64,000 bases of DNA from Auricularia sp. M13 (GCA_037042915.1 CM073200.1:3654832-3718831), one strand, 5' to 3'; numbered from the stretch's first letter, positions 21,463 to 32,788 are shown. The notes: generated by a model from the sequence alone, not told the origin. Made by a program: numbers and translations.

Positions 21463-23268
21463 TCATCTCACTTGCGGGTATTCTCCTCCTTGTGACTGCT
21501 TGCAGGTGAGAAGCCTGCCAACCTCAGAAGCCTTGTGGATACGCACGAGCACTGCCCTCCTGAGTTCGGGGACACGGTGAACGCCCCTACGAGTGGGGTT
21601 CAGTGCTGCATGATGCTGGACAGGATTAGACGAACCGGAGAAGACGCTCTGGCCCGTAGTCAGATCCTTGAGAACAAGCGTATACCCGCCTATTTGATTG
21701 AGCATTTCTCGAAAGGGATACAGTCGAAAACCTCACCAGGGAGAACATCTTCCGGGAAAGCGTAAAACACGGTAAGCCGATAGGCCACTAGGCCAAGGGA
21801 GTGTATTCGGCTCACCAACACGCCAGAGGAACGAAGTGCCAGATTGTACCGGTAGAGTCTTGATGGCGGGACCACTGGTGACTCCTGCTGGGAAAATTCT
21901 GCAAGTAAAAAATGTCGGACTCGATGTGCTCACAAAAAGCCAAGATGTGCCGCTCACGAGATCTGAGACTGGCCGACCGTACCGCTCCAGGTTAGTAGAG
22001 TAGTCTTGCAGTCCTCGACCAGACTAGCAGGAGTATTGATGGTCAGAGGGGCCGATGAATTCTCGTCCCCGCATCTGTTGGTGTTGCATGGCATGTATAA
22101 GTTGCCGTGATAACCCCCATGCCGATTATACTGACGTGTCACCCGACGGGTTGGGCGTGACAGTAATAGCACCTAGATGGATTGAGCACAGTAACGGTTG
22201 ATTTGATATGATGTGGAGCGTACCGGAGAAGACAATCACGCCGGTTGTGAGATCTTTGAGGGTCAGTGTGTACGAGGCTACAAAATCCATAAGTTTCCCG
22301 GTGATTAACGCCAGGGCTGGACGCATGATAGTACCTGGAGGCACGTCTGCGAGACAGTATCGCTCGGTGAGAATCCCGGGCTACGAGGAGCAATGTCCCT
22401 CTTACCAACAAGCCAAGTGATAGAATTGCCGGTCTCAACTGTGGACAGAGTTTCAATGGGCTCGCCACGCGTAACGCCGACTGGGAAGACGCTGCAACAG
22501 GACAGTTTGGTTGAGACAAAGGTAGCAGGATCGGACTCCGCGGCCGGTACTCACGAAATTTGAGTAGGTCCACTTGCACCTTCCCACGTCAGAAGGGTGT
22601 TTTCGCATTCGTTCAAGACGTCGGCGGGGGTGTTGAGCGTGAGGCCGCCAGAAGCGCCTGAGCCCTGGCAACTGCTTGGACTCAGTCGAATGATTCGCAT
22701 CAGACACGCGATGTGCATACGATGTGTCGCCGTCGGGATTGGGGGAGACCTGGGCAGCGCCTCGACGGGGATGAGCGGGACCAATGGAGTTGACAGGTCA
22801 AGCTTACCGGAGAATGCGGTTTCACCGGTAGTGAGATCCTTGAGGGCAAACGTGTAGGAACCTTCCAAAAGCAAAGCATAAGAATTGAAACCAAGAGAGA
22901 AAGCGTCTCATACCAACTGGAAGGTCTGTAATATAGAGCGGGTTGGCAGGTAAGTGACAGCGATGAGTATTAGGGCGGGCCACATACCAACGAGCCACAC
23001 AATGGAACTACCACCTTGAACGACTGGAAGCGTCTCAAGAGGCGGGCCGGAGGCGTTGCCTACAGGGAATACACTGAGACGCGTGCCGGTCAGCTGCCAA
23101 TGGGCGGAGGATATTCCAAACGAAAACACACGAGATCTGGGTGGGACCCGTTGCACCATCCCAAGTGAGGAGGACGTTCTCGCATGCGTCTAGTGGACCA
23201 GCCGGCGTATTGATCGTGAGGGCAACAGCGGTGGTCACGAAAGCAAGCGCAAGTGAAACGAGCTTCAT
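21463..23268 (-). CDS. Secreted protein with three tandem Kre9/KNH-like (Ser-Thr-rich surface) domains
   Basis: Starts with a signal peptide (MKLVSLALAFVTTAVA) and runs straight into LTINTPAGPLDACENVLLTW. Three copies of a roughly 90-residue unit follow. Copy 1 spans about 22700-23268, copy 2 about 22140-22690 and copy 3 about 21463-22080. Each has block a (LTINTPA..., Cys, LLTW...G.TQIS), block b (VFPVG..SGPP.ETLPV, G.S..WLVG) and block c (YT..LKDLTTG...FSG, then VSPN..GD). Introns fall at the same three places in every copy: after block a, after block b and after FSG. Splicing through the inter-copy introns keeps one frame (GDTSCQGSG into LTLNTPA; GDTCGDENS into LTINTPA), so one polypeptide is likelier than three genes, and only copy 1 has a signal peptide. 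No clear GPI signal at the end. Such domains occur in fungal wall and surface proteins; the exact role is unknown. Confidence 0.72.
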
Positions 23269-23949
23269 GATTCAACGTAAGGGTGGGGTTGGGATGGAGA
23301 AGCTTCCCGACAGTGCGTTTTTATATCGTAGGAATGTGTCTGAGCGCTGGGCGGTAAAGAATGATCATTTATAATCGTAGCCGTGCGCGGCATGCTGTGA
23401 GTGATTGTGTGCCGCTCCGTGCGAAGACGTCGAGTTGCCAGGCATCGCCTACCACCCTGACTGCGCAATCGTCACATTGAAGGTAAAACTGAGTGTAAGT
23501 GTACCTATTTCAGGCTTGTGCGCAGCAGATTGGCCGTGGCTGTAGTAGAAAGCCCAGAAGCCAATCGAGGAGCGCGCGCAAGAAGAATGAACAATTCCCC
23601 GAAAGTCTGACTCCGAGTCAGGCCTCAGGTGAGGCAGTCCGCCCAAATCGGAGAGCATCAGGTGAGGAATGCCGTCTGACGTAGGATTTTGGAAAGCCTT
23701 CAGTGCTCCACGTCCGGCGACCGCTCGTTCACCGTAGCCATACTAACTTCACCGGAACAGCCACTGACACAAGTAATACTTTCGCAAATCTGCCGGAACA
23801 CAGGAAAGACACCGGGTAGGTAGGGTTGTCGAAAGGATGTGCAATGCAGTTCAACTGAGCATAAGATACTTGAGAAGACGATTGGAAGAAGCCAAGCAGT
23901 GACGTCGGAATCCGAATTGGCGGACCCTCTGCTTTCCACGCGACTTGAC
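23269..23949. other. Divergent promoter region, Kre9-like gene and DnaJ gene
   Basis: About 680 bp between two head-to-head genes. A TATA-like word TATAAAAA sits on the minus strand at 23318-23325, about 50 bp before the Kre9-like start codon. No coding sequence was recognised. Confidence 0.5.
23318..23325 (-). promoter_or_regulatory. TATA box of the Kre9-like secreted protein gene
   Basis: TATAAAAA read on the minus strand, about 50 bp upstream of the ATG at 23268. It fits a strongly regulated secreted-protein gene. Assigned by sequence and position only. Confidence 0.45.
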
Positions 23950-25434
23950 ATGGAGAGTAAGTCTGCTTCGAATGAGCCCTACGGCGCTTCTGATATAGCA
24001 AAGGCAACCGCGAGGAGGCCCAGCGTTGCTTAGCCATTGCTAGACGCCATTACGAATCCGGGAATCTTTCCGCTGCGCACAAGTTCTGCGCGAAGTCCAT
24101 TTCGCTCTTCTCAACGCCCGCCGCCGAGCGCTTCCTAGATGAGATCACGCACGAACGAGCCAATGCACCGTCCTCCAGCACTCCAGACGCCAGCGCCAAT
24201 GCCAGTGCGGCCGAGACGCACCCGTCCGCGGCTGGAATGAAGCACCGGTCAACGCACGCAGCCGCACCGAAGGAAGAATCAAAGCGCGAATACACGCAAG
24301 CGCAGGCCGACTTGGTACGGCGCGTCCGAGCATGCCAAGTGACAGAGTACTACGAGATTCTGTCGCTCAAGAAAGGCTGCGACGAGGCCGAGATCAAAAA
24401 GGCCTACAAAAAGGTACGTTTACCCAAATCGCTGCCGCAACACGTCACTCAATTTGGACGACGCAGCTCGCACTCCAGTTGCATCCTGATAAGAACGGCG
24501 CGCCAGGAGCAGATGAGGCCTTCAAGCGTACGTGTCTTTCGTTGGCTACCACAATTATTGATCAAAATGAGCAGTCGTGTCGAAGGCCTTCCAGGTGCTT
24601 TCCGACCCGGACAAGCGCGCGATGTACGACTCGAATCCCGGCGCCGACCCCGATTCGCGGTTCAGTGGCATGTCCTCGCATGCAGGCGGTGGCCGACAAG
24701 CAGGCATGCACACATTCGAAGGCGAGATCAGCCCCGAGGACTTGTTCAACATGTTCTTCGGTGGCGCTGGCGGGTTTGGCAACGGCGGATTTGGTGGCGG
24801 TGGATTTGGTGGTACTCCTGGTACGTTGCCGCCCTGGCATACAGCGATAAGTTCGTTCATCCGCTTTAGTATTCACCGCAACATTCGGTGGCCCGGGCGG
24901 CTTTCGAACAGCACAATTCGGTGGTCGTCGTCCTCGCGCTGCCGCAGGGCAACAGCAGAGCCACAAGAAGCACGCTCGCTCTTTTTGCAGCTCCTTCCGC
25001 TCATCATTCTATTCGGTTTCTCGCTCCTACAAGCCCTCCCAAACCTATTCTACACCTCGCCACCGCCGGATCCTGGATTCTCCTTCGTCCAAACGCGACA
25101 CTTCTCCGCCGAGCGCCTGACGCCCTCCCTGAACATTCCTTACTACGTCCACCCGCGCGAGTTCGAGGCCCACCCCATATGGCAAAGTATTCCCGCGGAA
25201 ATGCGTACAGAGAAGCAGGCCGGGCGTAGCAGCGCAAAGTTGTACAAGTTCGAATCGACCATCGAGCGTACACACCTAATAAGTCAGTGCCAGAGGCTAA
25301 CAGAAGAGCGGAGGCGCAAGATCGACTCTTTGGGTGGCTTCCTGGGTATTGGAGCGGATTGGGAGCAGATACGCAAGCTGCAGGCGGAGCGGATAGAAGC
25401 TTGCGACGAGCTGTCGCGCCGGGGTTGGATATAA
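23950..25434 (+). CDS. ER membrane DnaJ protein (DNAJB12/Hlj1-like, with DUF1977)
   Basis: Tail-anchored Hsp40 that recruits Hsp70 to the ER surface for membrane-protein degradation. Spliced start MESNREEAQRCLAIARRHYE, then SGNLSAAHKFCAKSISLF, equals the family N-terminal helical motif. The J domain follows (TEYYEILSLKKGCDEAEIKK, AYKK/LALQLHPDKNGAPGADE, VSKAFQVLSDPDKRAMYD) with the HPD triad. A Gly/Phe-rich stretch (NMFFGGAGGFGNGG) precedes one membrane helix (LLPLIILFGFSLLQALPNLF) and the DUF1977 region (YYVHPREFE, ...TEERRRKIDSLG). First intron lies seven bases after the A of ATG. One frame break near 24961-24964 (GQQQS to EARSLFLQ) restores with one added base. Confidence 0.88.
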
Positions 25435-25620
25435 TCTTCGCCTTTGCTGTATTTTCGACATTGGAGCTAGTTATTGTAATGCAGTACTGCAGTTGGTGCC
25501 AAGATGTGCCGCGTTCTTGAATTACGACCGGTCAACCTGAAGGCCAAGTAATATGGAACGCGCTCAATCTCCGACCGATAACCTGTCCTTGACCACGAGC
25601 CGAAAGCCGAGTTCGCTGAC

Positions 25621-28325
25621 ATGGTGCGCACATTGCTCAAGCATGAACTAATCACTGAACTATGGCCCAAGGCTGACACTGCGGGTGTATGGGTGCGTAT
25701 GTTGCTGCTATCGCAGAGCCGAGCTAACGTATCATGGCACAGACTGAGCACCGCAACAATGAGGGAAGGACCTACTGGTTCAATTCCGCCTCCAAGCAGA
25801 GTGTATGGGAGAAGCCAGATGGTATGCTTTCACAGTATGTTGGCTCTGAGCAAACTGACAATTCGTTTGCTACATAGCCCTTAAGACGCCTTTTGAGGTG
25901 CGATATGCTCTCTGCAATCAGCCTCGCTGACCCACTGACGCTGCATATCATGGCTCTAGCGTGCCCTGGCCACCACTCAGTGGAAGGAATATCTTTCAGG
26001 TGGCAAAAAGTATTATTACCATGTGAGTATTGTCTCAATATTCTTCCGCTGGGATTGACTGGGTGAACAGTCGGGGACGAAAGAGACGAAATGGGAAATG
26101 CCTGATGAGCTAGTCCAGCTCAAGAAGAAGGTCGAGGAGGAAGTGCCTGCGACACCTCCGCCAGTGTAAGTCTGCGCCTCTCCAGTCCTTAGGTCCAGTT
26201 CATCTAACAGCGGGTTGCACCCATAGTTCAAGGCTTATAGCCCCTCCCGCAATGCCTATTCCTGCTGCAGATATGACCCTCGTCAATCCTGCCACGGCAG
26301 CCGCTGCTCGCGCCGCGAACGGGAGCCTGCCTCCGCGTCCGAACCTGCCTGAGGACCCGGTTATCCCGCATAACGGGTTTGCAACGCACGATGAGGCAGA
26401 GAAGGCGTTCTGGCATCTTCTGCGTAAGGCTGGCGTCGACCCTACATGGACCTGGGATCAGACGATGAGAGCCATCATCACCGACCCACTGTATAAGGCG
26501 TTCCCTAGCCTGGCCGAGCGGAAAGCATCATGGCAGAAGGTGCGCATTCAGCCCGTCTGACTGAATTTTAACCATAACTTGTGTGCAGTTCGTCGACCAT
26601 CTGAAGGCCAAAGAGATTGAAGAGAAAGAAGCTAGATTGTCCAAGCTACGACCTGCTATCCGCAACATGCTAAAGGGTAACCCAAATGTCTTTCACTACA
26701 CGACCTTCCCAACGGCGGATAGGTTATTCCACTCGCACCCCATTTGGCAGCAAGCCAAGATCCTCGAGGAGCGCAAGATGCTCTTCCAGGAGTACATCGA
26801 CGATCTGAAGGAAAAGGAACTCACCGCGGCGCGCGAACTGCGCGTTCGCAATATGGAGAAGGTCGTACAGCTGTTCAAGCAGCTCGGCGTGGATGTTTTG
26901 ACGCGCTGGCGTCAAGCGCAGACTATGCTCAAGCATAGTGACGAGTGGAATAACGACGAGAAGCTCCAGAAGCTGCCCGAGTTGGACATTCTCCTCGCAT
27001 TCGAGGATTATAGTCGCGTTCAGGAGCGCGAGTACGAGGAAACGAAGAACAAGGCGACCATGGAGAAAAGGAAGAAAGAGCGCAAGGCCCGCGAAGGATT
27101 CCGTGCAAGTAATATTTTTCTTGATTCTTCATAACTGGCTGACCTCAAGAGCAGGAATTGCTGCAAGAGCTAATCGACGCTGGACACATCAAGGCGCGTA
27201 CCAAATGGAAGGATGTCTATTCTCGCTTCGACAAGGACCCGCGCTACGATGCGATGCTTGGCAATCCGGGTTCGAACCCTCTGGAAATGTTCTGGGATGT
27301 GGTGGATGAGCTTGACCAGGTGCTCGACGCGAAGGTCGACAAGGTTGAAGACGCGTTCAAGCGCAATGGCAACTTCGTCTTCACCGTCGATATCACCGAG
27401 TCTGAATATCGCGATGCTCTCAAGGGATCTGATCACGGTCTCAACGAGGAAGACGTCGTGGCCGTCTATCAATATGTGAGCACATTTGCTGCTCATTGGG
27501 TTTGATTTCTTATGTGTTTCCAAGCTACACGATCGCGCTGTGAAGAAACAAGACGAAGAGCGGCGCCGGGCTGAACGCAAGCTGCGACATGCCACTGATG
27601 ACCTGCGGTACGCTCTGAAAAAGACCAATATTGACATCAACGGGTCGTACGAAGAGGCAAGTTATTTTCCGTGACACCGGCGTTGATAGCTGAACTCGTT
27701 ACAGGCTGTTCCTATGATGCAGGATTTGCCAGAGTTTAAGGCACTTGCTGAACATGACGAAGCGCGGCGGGCGGCGTTTGCTAAGTTCGTGAAGCGCCAG
27801 AAGGAGAAACTGCGCGAACTTTCAGACGACGGCGGTTCGACCACGAGCAGGCGGCGCAAGGAGCCCGCGCGCGATCGTAGTGAGCGCGACAGGGACGACG
27901 ACCGCGACCGCGACCGGTCCCGCCACCGTGCTGACGTCGAGTCTCCCCGCCGCGACCGCGAGCGGGACAGAGAGCGGGATTATCGCAGCCGCGATCGCCA
28001 CCGTGAGCGGGACGACCGTCGGGCTCGCGGGGGGCGCGACGAGAGGGACAGGGATAGGGAGCGCGACAGGGATCGGGAACGCGAGAAGGAGCGTGGTCGT
28101 CGTGGGTCTGACGCCGCTGAGCATGTGCGCAGGGGGAAACGCGACCGCGAGGAAGACGTGGCGCCGGAGACCGATCACCGCCCACGCGACGACAAGGTGT
28201 GCTTGACGACGCGTATGAACGTGTCGCTTCGTGCTAAAAGTTTTCTGCAGAGGGCAAGGACCGAAAGCGATGCGCCTCGGCCAGCAACCAACGGCAACGA
28301 CTCTCCCGAAGAAGGCGAGATTTAG
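25621..28325 (+). CDS. PRP40: Pre-mRNA processing factor Prp40 (WW and FF domains)
   Basis: U1 snRNP protein that bridges 5' splice site and branch-point complexes. Two WW domains: VWTEHRNNEGRTYWFN...WEKP and QWKEYLSGGKKYYYHS with ETKWEMP. Four or more FF domains follow, each with the F...W diagnostic spacing (AEKAFWHLLRKAGVDPTWTW, FHYTTFPTADRLFHSHPIW, FRALLQELIDAGHIKARTKW, FVFTVDITESEYRDAL). The tail is a long Arg/Asp/Glu repeat region (RDRDRERDRDRERE-like), ending SPEEGEI. The ATG at 25621 is followed at once by an intron (GTGCGCACATT...CCCAAG), so exon 1 codes only Met; splicing gives MADTAGVWTEHRN. About nine introns, no frame breaks. Confidence 0.93.
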
Positions 28326-28932
28326 ATTCTGGAAATGCAGATACGTGTCGTCCTATGCTGTTTCTTTTTTTTTTTTCCAGCTGGAATAAAAGTGGTGGTC
28401 ATCCCTAGCCGACGCTTGAGATCGTGCTTTCTCGCCTCCACCATGGTCGCTTCGATTCGCGTGGGAATGCGCATGCCACTTGTTCGATGCGGTACGTGGT
28501 ATTGGGGCGCCTAGCGTGGCACCTGCTCCTTTCGTTGCGGACACTACTCTTTGGGGTCTGCCCTGTATGCGGTCCTGGAGGCAATTCCAATATGACTGGT
28601 GTTGCCAAAAATTGGTCGATCTACGACAGCAAAAAGAACAACAAAAATCAAGGGCAAATATAGACGGGAGGAGTTGCACGATCGCATCGCTACCGAGCTC
28701 GTTGTTCTTTGTATCCCTCGGGATCTGCCGGACCGGACCACCGCAACTGCTATTGTTCTCTGGTCAATGCCGCTTCATTGCACCACGCGTATGGCGTGGG
28801 CCAGGACCGCTTCCGTGCACCACCGCCACGCGCTAGAGTATATAATGGGGGGCTGCTCAAGCGGAACGGCCTCATCTCTCCGCAACCCCCGCAACGCTCT
28901 TTAACGATCCTCCTGCTTGATACTATTCTGCG
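28326..28932. other. PRP40 3' region and LPMO promoter
   Basis: About 600 bp without recognisable genes. A run of thymines lies near 28368-28378, shortly after the PRP40 stop. The LPMO promoter with a TATA box occupies the right end. Confidence 0.5.
28839..28846 (+). promoter_or_regulatory. TATA box of the AA9 LPMO gene
   Basis: TATATAAT, about 87 bp upstream of the LPMO initiator codon at 28933. Good spacing for a TATA-driven, inducible secreted-enzyme gene; positional inference only. Confidence 0.55.
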
Positions 28933-29890
28933 ATGAAGTCTGTGACTCGCGCTACTCTCCTTTTCGCTGCTGCTGCGGCTACGTTCTCTCTTGTCAACGC
29001 GCACGGCACTGTGCAATCGTTTACGGCCAACGGTGTCGAGTACTATGCTCCTCGCTCCAACGAAGTGGTCGACTCTCCTGTTCGCATGGTGACCGGTACG
29101 TCTCCGCTGCTGCTGCAGTGGCACCCGCGCATTTTGCTGACTGTGCGCTTCCAGATGTGTCGCCCAGCAAAATTGACTCTCCGGATATGGCCTGCGGTCC
29201 CAGCGCCGCGAAGACTGCTGCTCTCACCGCCAAGGTCACCGCCGGCAGCACGATCAAGTTTACCTGGCGCTCGGGCGACCCGTCGCAGAACTGGGTGCAC
29301 CAGAAGGGCCCGGTCATGACCTACATGGGCAAGTGCTCCGGCGCCGCGGCCGATGCGCCGGCGAGGGCATGCAATGGTTCAAGATCGACGAGCAGGGCTT
29401 CCTCGAGAACGGCGATTGGACGCAGACGAACTACAACCGTAACGAGAGCACGTCTGCCGTCGTCCCCGCTGGCATTCAGAACGGCGACTACCTCATCCGC
29501 CACGAGATCATCGCGTTGCATAACCTGCCCGCGGAGTTCTACGTCAGCTGCACGCAGGTCACCGTCGATGGCGGCAGCGACGCCGCCACGAAGGTGCCCT
29601 CCGACCTGCTCGCGACTTTCCCTGGCTCGTACTCGGCTAGCGACAAGGGCGTCACCACGGACGTCTTCAGCAACTTCGAGCCGAGCTCGTACCAGTTCCC
29701 AGGCCCGGCTCTCTTCAAGTCTGCTGCTGCCAGCGGCAACGACGACCAGGGCGCCGCGAACACCACTGACGCGCCGTCCTCGACCGCCGATGCTCCCGCC
29801 GCGCCCTCGCAGACCAAGACCGGCTGCTCGCGCAAGGTCAAGCGCGTCCCGCAGCGCCTGCGCCGCTCGCGCCTCGCCCGCCACTTCTGA
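28933..29890 (+). CDS. AA9 lytic polysaccharide monooxygenase (secreted copper enzyme)
   Basis: Copper enzyme that oxidatively cleaves cellulose or related glucans. The signal peptide MKSVTRATLLFAAAAATFSL ends VNA, so the mature protein begins HGTVQSFTANG; the N-terminal His is the first copper ligand. The second His is in NWVHQKGPVMTYMGKC. The axial region is GDYLIRHEIIALHN...EFYVSCTQVTV, with Tyr before the Cys. One intron joins RMVTG to DVSPSKIDSPDMACG. The frame breaks at 29358-29359 (AAADAP to GEGMQWFKIDEQG); one added base restores it. The C-terminal extension is Ser/Ala/Thr-rich and ends in a very basic segment (CSRKVKRVPQRLRRSRL), with no cellulose-binding module. Single TATA-driven gene; neighbours are unrelated. 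Confidence 0.87.
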
Positions 29891-30096
29891 TCACGCCCCC
29901 TTTCATTCTTACGAGTCACGAGTTGACGTTTTTACTTACCTGTACTCTGTGCGCCTAGTGCGCCTATAGTGCACGCTTTCCCCTCTGTATCAAGTAGCTG
30001 GCTCGACGTCCATTAGATTCTTGCATACAATACACCACCATCCTTTTTTAAATTCCCGTCTGACTGCAAGGCTCGAAACAAGTGAGATATCTATGG

Positions 30097-30549
30097 TCAT
30101 GAAGAAGCAGGCTGGCCAATGTCGATGGACGCCACGCGCAGTTTTGTGTAGGTCTGCTTGTTGGAGACGGTGCGCTGATAGCCCTTGCGTCGCTTGAACT
30201 TGACGAAGGACTCGAGGGCGCCCTTTGTGTGCTCGAGGACGGTGCGCGGACGCTGACGGTGTCTTTGGGGATTACCGGGTCGCCGCGCAGGGTATAGTCG
30301 CGCGAGCCGACCTCGTGGACGTTGTCGAGCGCGATGGTGTCGCCGACGCGGACGTCGCGCAGTCTCGGACGGTGAGAACGTCGCCCTTTGCGAGCAGGTA
30401 CCTGCGGCCGACGAGCGACGCGACGACATAGTGCGATGGCTGGGACCGGAGCAGGGAGAGCGCGGACGTCACGGAGCTTGCTGCTGCTAAGAGTCGGGGT
30501 CAGCGTTGCAGGCAGCAGCGACGGGATGAGGTGAGTGCAGACCCTGCAT
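30097..30549 (-). CDS. MRPL49: Mitochondrial large-subunit ribosomal protein bL21m
   Basis: Component of the mitochondrial ribosome. Spliced start MQAAASSVTSALSLLRSQPS resembles a targeting peptide. The L21 fold follows: HYVVASLVGRRYLLAKGDVL, DVRVGDTIALDNVHEVGSRD, YTLRGDPVIPKDTVSVR, and the end TVLEHTKGALESFVKFKRRK, GYQRTVSNKQTYTKLRV, ASIDIGQP. These match bacterial L21 motifs (KGDVL near the start, KRRKGY.R..G-type ending). One intron lies after the first seven coding bases. Two one-base gaps, near 30361-30364 and 30241-30245, split the frame; both restore with one added base each, so the gene is probably intact. It is divergent from ATP1, with 113 bp between starts. Confidence 0.86.
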
Positions 30550-30662
30550 GGCGTCGAGCGAGCGCGACGGTGTAGACGGTGAGCGGCAAGTGCCGGCGGT
30601 GTGTTGATTTTTCCCGCCAGGTTTACTCCGTCCCTCTCTTCCTTACACCTTCCTTACCCGCG
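30550..30662. promoter_or_regulatory. Shared bL21m/ATP1 divergent promoter
   Basis: Only 113 bp between initiator codons of two nuclear genes for mitochondrial proteins. A pyrimidine-rich stretch (TTCCTTACACCTTCCTTACC) lies just before the ATP1 start. No TATA box seen. Confidence 0.5.
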
Positions 30663-32788
30663 ATGCTGCACACCGTCCGGTCGCTCGCTCTCAAGAGCAC
30701 GCGCGCCGTTGCCCGGCCGGCCCTCGTGCGTGTCCCGCGCTTGCAACGCACAGTCATTGAATACTTATACCATCATTATTTTCTTCCAGGCCCGCTCGTA
30801 CGCGACTCCGAAAGCAGGTCTGCCCCCGTTCTCCTGCGCTCCTGGCCCCTCTGGCTGACCATAGCGCCCAGCCGCGTCCGAGGTTTCGTCCATCCTCGAA
30901 TCTCGCATCGCGGGCTCGTCTGCGGGTTCAGATGTCCAGGAGACCGGACGTGTCCTCAGTAAGCCTAAGCTTAGCCTTAGCTAACTATCTAGATTCTAAC
31001 CCGCGCCGGCCCAGGCTGTGGTGACGGTATTGCTCGCGTCTGGGGCCTGCGCAACGTCCAAGGTCCGTCCTCGTCATCCAGCTCACTTTGCTTCCGGTCG
31101 TCTGATTCCCCGTCCAGCCGGTACGCGCCTCCGTCTCCGCCCGATGTCGCCGCGCCTGGATGCTCACTCCCCGCAGACGAGATGGTGGAATTCTCCTCCG
31201 GCCTCCGCGGCATGTGCCTCAACCTGGAGGCGGACAACGTCGGTGTCTCCATCTTCGGTAACGACCGTCTCATCAAGGAGGGCGACACCGTCAAGCGTAC
31301 CGGCCAGATCGTCGACGTCCCCGTCGGCCCCAAGCTGCTCGGCCGTGTCGTCGACGCGCTCGGCAACCCCATTGACGGCAAGGGCCCCATTGAGGCTGCC
31401 GAGCGCCGCCGTGCGTCCGTCAAGGCCCCCGGCATCCTGCCCCGTCGCTCCGTGAACCAGCCCATGGCCACCGGTATCAAGCCCATCGACGCCATGGTGC
31501 CCATTGGTCGTGGCCAGCGTGAGCTGATCATCGGTGACCGTCAGACCGGCAAGACCGCCGTCGCGATCGACACCATCCTCAACCAGAAGCGCTGGAACGA
31601 GGGCAAGGACGAGACCCAGAAACTCTACTGTGTCTACGTCGCCGTCGGCCAGAAGCGTTCCACCGTGGCCCAGCTCGTCCAGACGCTCGAGGAGAACGAC
31701 GCGCTCAAGTACTCCATCATCGTCGCCGCCACGGCCTCCGAGGCCGCGCCGCTGCAGTACCTTGCGCCCTTCTCGGGCTGCGCTATGGGCGAATGGTTCC
31801 GCGACAACGGCAAGCACGCGCTCATCATCTACGACGACTTGTCCAAGCAGGCCGTCGCTTACCGTCAAATGTCCCTGCTGCTCCGTCGCCCGCCCGGTCG
31901 CGAGGCCTACCCCGGTGATGTCTTCTACCTCCACTCGAGATTGCTCGAGCGTGCCGCCAAGATGAACGACAAGTTCGGTGGAGGCTCGCTCACTGCGCTC
32001 CCCATCATCGAGACCCAGGGCGGTGACGTGTCGGCCTACATCCCGACTAACGTGCGTCCAGCCAATTTATTCACTGTCGTCTCGCTTTCAGATACTTACA
32101 CACTTCCCGACAGGTCATCTCCATCACCGACGGTCAAATCTTCTTGGAGGCTGAGCTCTTCTTCCGTGGTGTCCGTCCCGCCATCAACGTCGGTCTCTCT
32201 GTGTCTCGTGTCGGCTCTGCTGCCCAGACGTATGTCGTCGTGTTCTGCCAAAGGTGCCAGTGGCTGAGACTTACATGCTTAACAGCAAGATCATGAAGAA
32301 GTTCGCTGGTTCGCTTAAGCTGTACCTCGCGCAGTACCGTGAAGTCGCCGCGTTCGCCCAGTTCGGTTCCGATCTCGATGCCTCGACCCGCTTCCTGCTC
32401 AGCCGTGGTGCCCGTCTGACGGAGCTCCTCAGTATGTACTATCCATCTGCTGTATTGACAACAGTATTCATCCCGCCACAGAGCAGGGCCAATACCAGCC
32501 GCTCCCGACTGAGGTCCAGGTCCCGATCATCTACGCCGGTGTCAACGGTCTTGTGCGTGGTTTGCTACATCGTCGACTCCTTGCCTTTGATTGACAATAC
32601 TGCCGTAGCTCGACTCGGTCCCCGTTGACCAGATCACGACATGGGAAGCCGACTTCCGCACCCACCTCACGGGCTCGCAACAGGCGCTCCTCGAGAAGAT
32701 TTCGTCCGGAAACGTCACGCCCGAGACGGAAGCTGAAATTAAGAAGGTCGTGGAGTCCCATGTCTCCTCGTTCACCAGCAGTGCATAG
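30663..32788 (+). CDS. ATP1: Mitochondrial ATP synthase subunit alpha
   Basis: Regulatory/nucleotide-binding subunit of the F1 head of complex V. The presequence [20 protein letters not shown] is Arg/Ser-rich and amphipathic. Family blocks: [46 protein letters not shown], the P-loop [88 protein letters not shown], and [19 protein letters not shown]. The C-terminus is SSFTSSA. About eight introns, clustered in the 5' and 3' thirds; the middle exon of about 880 bp is uninterrupted. No frame breaks. Confidence 0.96.

Noticed and set aside
27781-28206. Additional ORFs over the PRP40 tail
   Set aside because: Shadow frames of the Arg/Asp/Glu codon repeat; not independent genes.
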